Shown in pieces: positions 50,898 through 59,800 of a stretch of 64,000 nucleotides of DNA; the first letter of the stretch is position 1; every line of letters begins with the position of its first letter. This stretch comes from Rana temporaria (Eukaryota; Chordata; Amphibia; Anura; Ranidae), in assembly GCF_905171775.1 (NCBI RefSeq), contig NC_053500.1:123523741-123587740 (forward strand), given 5' to 3'. The translations under genes and the position numbers were made by a program. Under the pieces are notes generated by a model that saw only the letters and a list, made by a program, of their open reading frames with translations, searched no databases and had not been told where the DNA came from.

Positions 50898-53800
50898 ATG
50901 TCATCGAGGGCCCAGCTATTCAAACGGCTGGAGACAGCCAACACAGAAGGAAGATGGGGTGAAGATGGAAGCGGGTTGTGGGCCCAAGCATGTGGGCATA
51001 TTTTAGTAGACTTCTACCCTAGTGAAGGTAGCCAGGGGAATACTTACTGCAGGCTGCATTGTAGGGAGTGGAGTCTCAAGCTGTGGCTGAATAAGCTGTA
51101 GTGTCTCGTGTTTCACATTGAGTTGTTCATAGGCTCTGTAACATGTAGAAAAAACACAATACAAACAAGATGAGCCTCTTACATTGTTATGCGGAGGTTT
51201 GGGCACCTCCTGGTCAAATTTTACATTTGTGATTTTCTAAGTGAACACAATCTACTGTATATTATAACCATATGTAACCAAGACTCAAAAAAAAATAAAA
51301 GAGAAAATTTGCTACGATACATGGCCCGTAGAGGTCCACTTTAGAATAAATAACATTCATGACAGAGCAACAGGTTCACTTAATTTCTCCCTCTCTTATT
51401 ATTATTATCTATCAAGGCCTAACTAAATAGCAAAGAAAACTTAGAATAATATAATAAAAAAAAAAAACTTAGCCTACCTTAAAAAAGGTGGACGGTGTCA
51501 GTCAGCAGGGCAGAGGACGGTGTCGGTCAGCAGGGCAGAGGACGGTGTCGGTCAGCAGGGCAGAGGACGGTGTCGGTCAGCAGGGCAGAGGACGGTGTCG
51601 GTCAGCAGGGCAGAGGACGGTGTCGGTCAGCAGGGCAGAGGACGGTGTCGGTCAGCAGGGCAGAGGACGGCGTCGGTCAGCAGGGCAGAGGACGGCGTCG
51701 GTCAGCAGGGCAGAGGACGGCGTCGGTCAGCAGGGCAGAGGACGGCGTCGGTCAGCAGGGCAGAGGACGGCGTCGGTCAGCAGGGCAGAGGACGGCGTCG
51801 GTCAGCAGGGCAGAGGACGGCGTCGGTCAGCAGGGCAGAGGACCGCGCCGGTCAGCCGGGCAGAGGACCGCGTCGGTCAGCCGGGCAGAGGACCGCGTCG
51901 GTCAGCCGGGCAGAGGACCGCGTCGGTCAGCCGGGCAGAGGACCGCGTCGGTCAGCCGGGCAGAGGACCGCGCCAGTCAGCCGGGCAGAGGACCGTGTCA
52001 GTTTTTTTATTTATTTTTTCCTTTTAGAGGAGCCCCATTGTGGGCTTTGGTGAAATATCAGGGGTCACATAGAAAGGGAGAGAGATTCCCCAGTCCTATT
52101 CTCTGCAGCCTCAGCTGCACTGGACAGTGAATGGGCTCTGTGCGGAGCAGCTACCTATGCATTCACAGACTGAAGCATAGTAAACAGTTTACTATGCTTT
52201 AGTTATTAATGATTGGTATGGATCACCAATGTGTTCGTTCAGAAAAGAAAGGGGCCAGTATCTCCATCCTATCACATCCCCTGCAGCAACTGCAGAGAGG
52301 AGGCGAGAAGGGGAAAACGGAAGAGCTGCAGGGGAGTACACGGAATAGGGGGGTGGGGGCTGGACAACACCAGGAAGAGAAACCTGGAGAGGAGGGATGG
52401 CAGGGCTGCATTTAGTGGAACCGAAGGTTGTATTTTCCTCCCTGAAGCAGCTGAACGCCGATGGGAGGGAGAGAAAGACACGGGCATTGCCGACATCTGC
52501 AGGGATATAAACACAGCCATCGGTCCAACTAAATACAGCCCCCGCTGCCCCTCCTCTCCAGGTTCTGAGGCCGTCTTTGTTTTATTAATTACCTGAAGCA
52601 TAGAAAACACAAAGTCACAGAACTGGGTGTGCTGCTATGCGATATAGGCTAAACAAAATGACAAATCGCTTGGCAGGTAAAACATCCCCCTGTGTGAATT
52701 TTGCAGACGTATTGTCGGTTTGCTTAGAGCTCAGCTCTAATGACAAGACCGTTTTCCAGACACACGGACATTACAAACCAAAGGCCGCATCTATCACGTG
52801 ACTTACTTGATGACTTTGGGCAGAGATGAGGTGTCCAGCTGGTGGATGCCCATGTCAAACAGTGTAGTGAAATCCCGAGGATTTTCATCCCCTTCTTGCA
52901 GGCAGACTCGCAGGCGCTGCGATAACTTGTTGCTGTCAGGCAGCATGGTATAATCTGAAATCTGTGAATGAAAACGGATCAATGCAGGGATTCTGATCAG
53001 CATAATGGCACATTTATGTTACTCAACACCTTCCACACTCAGTGGCGTCACTAGGGTTGGTGTCACCCGGTGCAGTAAAACATGGTGTCACCCCCCCTCT
53101 GTCTAGGCTGCCCAGCACCAAGCAGGCAGCGCACGGGCATGGGGCGCACCCCAGGGCAGGCTGGGGTGGTACAGGGCAGGCTGGGCATGTCAGCTAAAAA
53201 GAATAAAAAAAACGGGATGGTGTCACCCCTCTAGCGGGTGTCACCCGGTGCGGACCGCACCCCCCGCACCCCCCTAGCAACGCCTCTGTCCACACTTACC
53301 TCAGGGGCTTCAGCATCGATCTGGTTTAGCTGGATGTCATTTGTAGTGAGCCACTGCATAAGAACATCCTGTCACAACACAGGAAAAATAGGAGAATTTA
53401 AAAAAGCTAATAGGCCCATCTATATGCCTTCCTTATAAAAACTAAAAGACGACGTCTTGTTAACAGCAGCAAACCAATGTATCCTTATTAAAGCTTTGAC
53501 CATGCAGTTATAGTAAATCTCCCCCTATGTTGTCAGAGTTCTGAAGTGTACTACGTACAGAATTGCGGAGGAAGCAGAATGCAGAGTTCAGGCGTACACG
53601 GCATGCAGACGGCAGAGTTCAGGAATGCATGTGTGTAAAGTTCAGGAGTACACTACGTACAGAGTGCAGAGCTCAGGAGTGTGCTACATACACATTGCAG
53701 GGTTGAGGAGAGCACTACATACAGAGTGCAGAGTTCATGGGTGCGCTGTGTACAGAGTGCATGGTTGAGGTGTGGACTACATACAAAGTGCAGGGATATA

Positions 53801-56800
53801 GGGGTGTGCTATGCACAGCGTGCAGCTCTCCTTCACAGGCTGTCCACATCTCACTTTCACCCCTCCTTTTTTTTTTTTTTAAGTGTATTTTGTGAGTGTA
53901 CTCGAGGAGCCGGACTGCAGGAGTTGGGAGTAGGCAGGCCTCCCCCAGAGACAATCTGCCACCTTTCTCCATGCCCCGGGTGGCAATGGTGGGTGCGTGA
54001 GGGGGTCCTCCCACACAGCCCGCCCTACCTGCTCCGCTTTGAAGCCCAACGGGGCAGAGGGACTCCCTATAAGGGAGTGAGAGGATCTAGCCCGCTCAAC
54101 CAGCCCTGTTAGTCCTTCGCCTCTCTTTTTAGAGACCGCGTGGTCAAAGTGCATGCATGTTAACCCAATTTCGAGTGCGTGTAAGTGTGGTGGTTTTTTG
54201 TGGGAGGGGGGTGGGCGTACTAAGAGCAGGCTTACCTCTCATAGCACACCCACCGGGAGCCGGGCTGAGACCACCAAACTCAATTCACATGCAGCCGAGA
54301 CCGGGATCCGAACCCCTAGCTGCAGAGGTGAATGGCTTGTCAGCGCAGTGCCAATCGCATTGAGCCACCGCAGCTACCTTTTCACCCCTCTTTCTGACCC
54401 CTCCTCTCCTCTGCACACATCTCCCTCCCTCAAAGGCCCTCATCTCTACCCAGGCCTGGCCCTAGCGAGTCCTGGTAGTGTAGGCGGCCTCACCCCTCTC
54501 ACTTGCAGGGAAATAATCGATTGGCATCCCCCTTTTGTGCCCTGCCTGCGTGCAAGGTAGGTAGGTAGGAATCTGCAAAAGCCACAAGCCGCCAATAAGA
54601 AAGCTGTCCTTGTAAATACAGAAGGCTTCTGTGTTTACACGTGACATCGGTGAGCAGGGGGTGGAATGAGAGAGCCAGGAGGTGGCGGAACTCCGTTCAG
54701 CCGTGTTTCAGCTGATAAACAGCCCTGGGTTTGGAATGGTCTGGTGGGCCTGATTCAGCCCGCAGGCCTTGTGTTTGACGCATATAAAACAATACTTATC
54801 AATGTCCCTCTTTAATTGTAGGCTACATTATTTCTGTTTTAAATTTTCTGCTGTGGGAAGACTCTGCAAGCAAGACATACATCTACGTTTTTGACTGACA
54901 GCTCATAATAGTGGTATTTCTACCACTAATCCTTCTACAGAGCCTCACCATACACAGCGCCAAAGGGGTAATATCACTGTACCTCAACCTCCTAGGACAA
55001 TTAGGCGCTCGAAATCCAACAAGAATGTGCTGGCAAGCTTTACTACAGGATTTTAAATACCTGGCTTACTCAGGAGGCCATGCTGCGGAGTGGTGATGTC
55101 ACCCGTGCCTCCTGAAAGTGTGTAAATCTTTATTTCCACCAAGTATTTTTAGGCAATATGCATTTGGGGAGTGAGGTAGTTTAGAGCTGCGCACTTCACA
55201 TTTTCATGGAAGGTATGCTTTAATGCTGAACTGCAACCATCTTTTAAAATGAGTTCATGTAGTTAGACCAGGGGTCTCCATACTTTTCAAACAAAGGGCC
55301 AGTTTATTGTCCTTCAGACTTTAAGAGGGCCGGATTGTGGCCAGCGGGGGTAGAAAATGTCCCGGGCCCAGCATTGGTGAGAATAAATATGGCTTCAGAG
55401 TTTGCAGTCAGTAGGATAAGGACTAGTGCCCCTATTAGTAGGAGTAATTGCATCCCATCATTGGTATCAGTGAAAGAAATTGTGCCCCCTTGTTGGTGTC
55501 AGTGGGAAGACTAGTGCCCTTATATCAGTGGGAGGAATAAAGCCCCAAGGGCTGGATAAAGGCTAGCAAAGGGCCGCATCTGGCCCTCAGGCCACAGTTT
55601 GGAGACCCCCGAGTTAGAATAAATATGCAATTATTTTAGTAAATATAAACTGCTAAATACCCTTACCCCCTGATTTTGGCCCGGTGTCAATCACATGCAC
55701 CCTCCCAAGGGGAAAAAAAAAACCACCACCACCACACACACCTCTCTGACAATACACACTAAACTGAGCATGTGCAGAGTGCATCCAAGGCTGTTCTATC
55801 AGCGGATGGATTGGGGACAATAAAAAGAGGAGGATCAGAGAAGGCATGATCATACAGAGGAATAACCCCTTAGGTTCCACAGTGAGTATAACAAGCATGC
55901 TTTACTGCATATACAGACAGATTTTACTGTTGTGGGTTTAGTAACACTTTAAAATCAACTAGACTTAAATTTCTTGAAATCTGCATCGTTTCACATTTGT
56001 AATGAGAAGAAAAAAAGTACCAGAATCTTTCCATTTTCTTCTTTGTCCAGATACTGATCATTGAACATATGACAAGATCCCACCACAGCCAGTTTACCCC
56101 CATGTTCCTGTAATAAAAAATAAAAAAAAGAAGAAATAGCCATTACTTCCTTAAGGGTCAAACAGTCTTCAACTAAGAGCAATAACCCAATTTCCACTGT
56201 TGGGTTTAGGTAGCCCAAATACACAGGACCTGAATATGGTTCAGAGTGCAGACAGCAGCATAAACTTTGCCCAACAAGTTAGAAAATCTCTTCCTATATA
56301 TAAAACAACCGCTTCCAGCTGTCAAAACTATATATATATGTATTTATCGGGGTATTGCGCGCTCCGGCGTATAGCGCGCACCCCTAATGTGGACCCGCAA
56401 TTCCTGTAAAAAAAAACAAAATTTTAGTACTTACAGTTTTGGTGTCTTGCGCGGCGTCCATCGGCAGCCTCGTCGGGTCCGGCGTCCGTCTTTGGTGGTG
56501 TCCTCCCAGCTTCTCCCCGTCGAATCGCCGATTCCCGCGCACAGTTTGAACGCCTGCGCCGACATATATCGAGTGCAGTACACTCGGCCAGGCTCGGCTT
56601 CGCTCGTGCTCACGCATAAACGTCACAGAGCGTGAGCACGAGCGAAGCCGAGCCTGGCCCAATGTAGCCAAGTGTACTGCACTCGGTATATGTCGGTGCA
56701 GGCATTCAAACTGAGCGCGGGAAGCGGGTATCGGCGTATATAGCGCACCCACGATTTCCCCTTATTTTAAGGGGAAAAAGTGCGCGGTATACGCCGATAA

Positions 56801-56807
56801 ATACGAT

Positions 56808-56888
<81 letters not shown>

Positions 56889-59800
56889 ACAGAAATTCTA
56901 AATAAAAATATATGAGCAATCTAGGTCACACCAGGGATTGTGGAGGTTAATGCACACCGGGTCCCCCAAATAATATCAAAGTTGCAGGCAACCTCTAATT
57001 TCAGAAGTAATTTTTTATAAAAGTAGAATATGTTGGGGGGTTGGGGGGTCTTTAGGTTAGGAGAATAGCTTTTTTGGGGATAAAAAGGAAGAGAATGTGC
57101 AGTAGACTCTTAGAATGGCAATTCATCCATTATAAAAGCAGGCTGCAGGGTTACAGATACATTTTTGGGTTTATTAGCAGTGAAGCAGTTTTGAGAAAAA
57201 GCAGATTTTTTTGTTGGAAGGAATTTCTTTCCAGTAAGGATTATACAATTTGTTATCCTAGGGCAGTGATGGTGAACCTTGGCACCCCAGATATTTTGGA
57301 ACTACATTTCCCATAATGCTCAACTACACTGTAAAGTGCATGAGCATCATGGGAAATGTAGTTCCACATGTGTGGTTTAAACACGGTTTACATTTGCAGC
57401 TGCGACTTTTATATGCGTTTGCTTTGGCGCTTTAAACAAAAAAAAGTAGGACGGGAGACCCAGGCGAGGCGGCAGAAGGAGCTTAGCGGCATCGGTTGTT
57501 ATTACAAGAAAGCCGAAAGTTGGCAAAAAAAATTTAAAATAATAATATGGTACCAGGGCGATGCCTGCATCAGGCATCACTCGGGTACAACCACTTGAAC
57601 AAAATTACGTATATGTACGTGATTTTGCGGCAAGTGGTTAACGGTCTCTGGACTGGCCCACGCCTATCAGTAGAAGGGCAAACTTGTCACTTACTACTGC
57701 ATGTATTTCCACCACGTTAGCATCTTTTTTTGAACCTGTAAAATTAAAAGACCCAGTTTGACTTGAACATTCCTCGTATAAGCCACACCCCAAAACGTGG
57801 TTCTTCTTTCTAATTTGTCAAAAGATGAAAACTGCATACATTAATGTCTCCACCAGAAACCACCTTCCTTGATGCATTTCACCACCGCTGGCTTGTTTAC
57901 AAAGATAGGGGAAGTCTTGGGAAACATGTACTCTGTCCATGTGAGCAAGCCAGCAATGGCAGCCGCTAGGATGGACTTTAGATAAAAGCTGATCGCCTCC
58001 TGAAAAAAACAAAACAAAAACAAACACACAAAATAGCGGGATGATGCCTGTAGCTGCAGGCATCATCCCGGTATAATCACTTGAAGGCAATCATGTACAT
58101 GTACGCCATTTGGCAACAATTGGTTAAGCTTTATGTGCAGGACTGTCTGTCTTAAAGTTTTCTCTTACATGGCTATATCACAAACCTTTGTTTACGTCTT
58201 CTGGTTCCAGAGAAGAACCCTAATTCTATCATAGAGTTCACCCAATCTGATTAATCCTATTTCTGCCAGCAACAGCTAAGTCAGTCTTTGTGCCACTGCA
58301 TTTTGTCCAATTCTCTCAACCTGCGATTAAGTTCAGTAAGGAGAAGAATGTCTCTGCTTCAATACAGATATATTAGGAGCGATCATGAAGTCCCATGATC
58401 TTGATGCACTCATTCTGCATCTTTATATATTTATAGAACCATAAATTTTCCCAGTTGTAAGGGCCTTGAGATTTACAATAGCATGTGCGCCATCCAGTAT
58501 ATATCAACCACATCCAAACAAATTAAAATAATCATAAAAAAAAAACAGACCATTCTACAGTGAAAGTCTGAATGTGACTGCTAGTTATGGGCAACACAAA
58601 CAGCTCTTCTTTCCAACACATTTATGAAGAATGCCCAATGTTACCTTTAGCGTAGGGCACTCCTGGTATTTACCTTTGATTGGTAGAAAGCCATGATGGG
58701 CCTGTTGAGTGGGAAGCAGATTGATCCTGTGGACAGAACAGCCACTGCCGGCTTCATAACATTAAGTGTGGCACCAAATGGATACACAAACGTCAGGGCC
58801 CTGGTGAAAAGAAACAGTATTAGAGGGCAAGAAAGGGAATCAGGAAAATAAACAGTACAGACATGAAAGAACCAGGCAGCCAGTGGCAGCACATGATTAG
58901 AGCCTGAGGTTTGAAATGGCTTCAAATAAGGGTGGGCACGTGACCCGTCCGATTGGGATGTCTGTGGGTGCATTGTTTCCCAAAAAAATTTACCACCAGC
59001 CGCCAAGGCAAAGGTTTTTTGCATCGAATTGTAAGAAAACAGCTGGATGTGGCTTCTCACATGTCCGGCTAGTTCAATAAATCAGGCAGCGAGACGATAT
59101 AACACCTAACTGTCTGTCAAATGCCCTCCAAAAAAAAGCACTGACTGGAAGGAGAGATTGGTACAGCTGGGATTTCTGCAGATCCTGACCTCGAGTGAAG
59201 AACGGATACACAGTTCCTGGGGTCTGCAGTGTGCAGGCGCTAACACAGGAAGAACTGGGCCAGGCAGCAAAATGGTAAGAGAGTGTCGGGAAGTCTCCTA
59301 GGCAAGACTCTCGCATGAATCGAGCCTCTCCCCTATACTGATCAGCTCCTCAGGCTCTCTTTCCAGTTCTTGCAGCTCTCCACCCTGGGGGCCGCAATTT
59401 GCCCAGGTCTGCTTTAGAATCATCTTTGTGAAGAGATGCTTTGGACACAACAGTTATCTTGCATTTTTCTGCATATTTCAAAGCAATCCAAATACAAAGC
59501 AGGGGGAAGCCCTTTTTAGTAAAGACAGTTCCAATGTGTTGTGCTGCTTAACATTGGTGATTAACATTCCCTTTCCTTCATATTTAGTGCATTTAAAGTG
59601 GTTGTAAAGAGATACATGGTCATGAATTGTCAAGCACAGTGATTGTACTGTTTAATTTGGCCCCTTGTATAATCTAAAATACCTGGCTGATTCTGCCATC
59701 CCCTCTGTAAACTGACCATGTTTTTATTATGGCTGCTGAGCCCTGACACTGTGGTCAGTTTACGTCTCTCCTCTGTCCTGTTCTCTCCCTGCCTGTCAGC

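Noticed and set aside
51488..52130. Three overlapping ORFs of 177-211 codons on the plus strand
   Set aside because: Frames through the 25-bp minisatellite. The unit length is not a multiple of three, so all frames give the same peptide.
54300..54375. A functional tRNA gene on the minus strand
   Set aside because: A- and B-box-like motifs exist but a cloverleaf is not evident, and a long body with poly(A) and target duplication makes it a SINE.
57818..58090. Minus-strand ORF with KSILAAAIAGLLTW as an IFT52 exon
   Set aside because: IFT52 is continuous without it (phase-consistent exons at 58674 and 56021), and it is joined to a repeat end.
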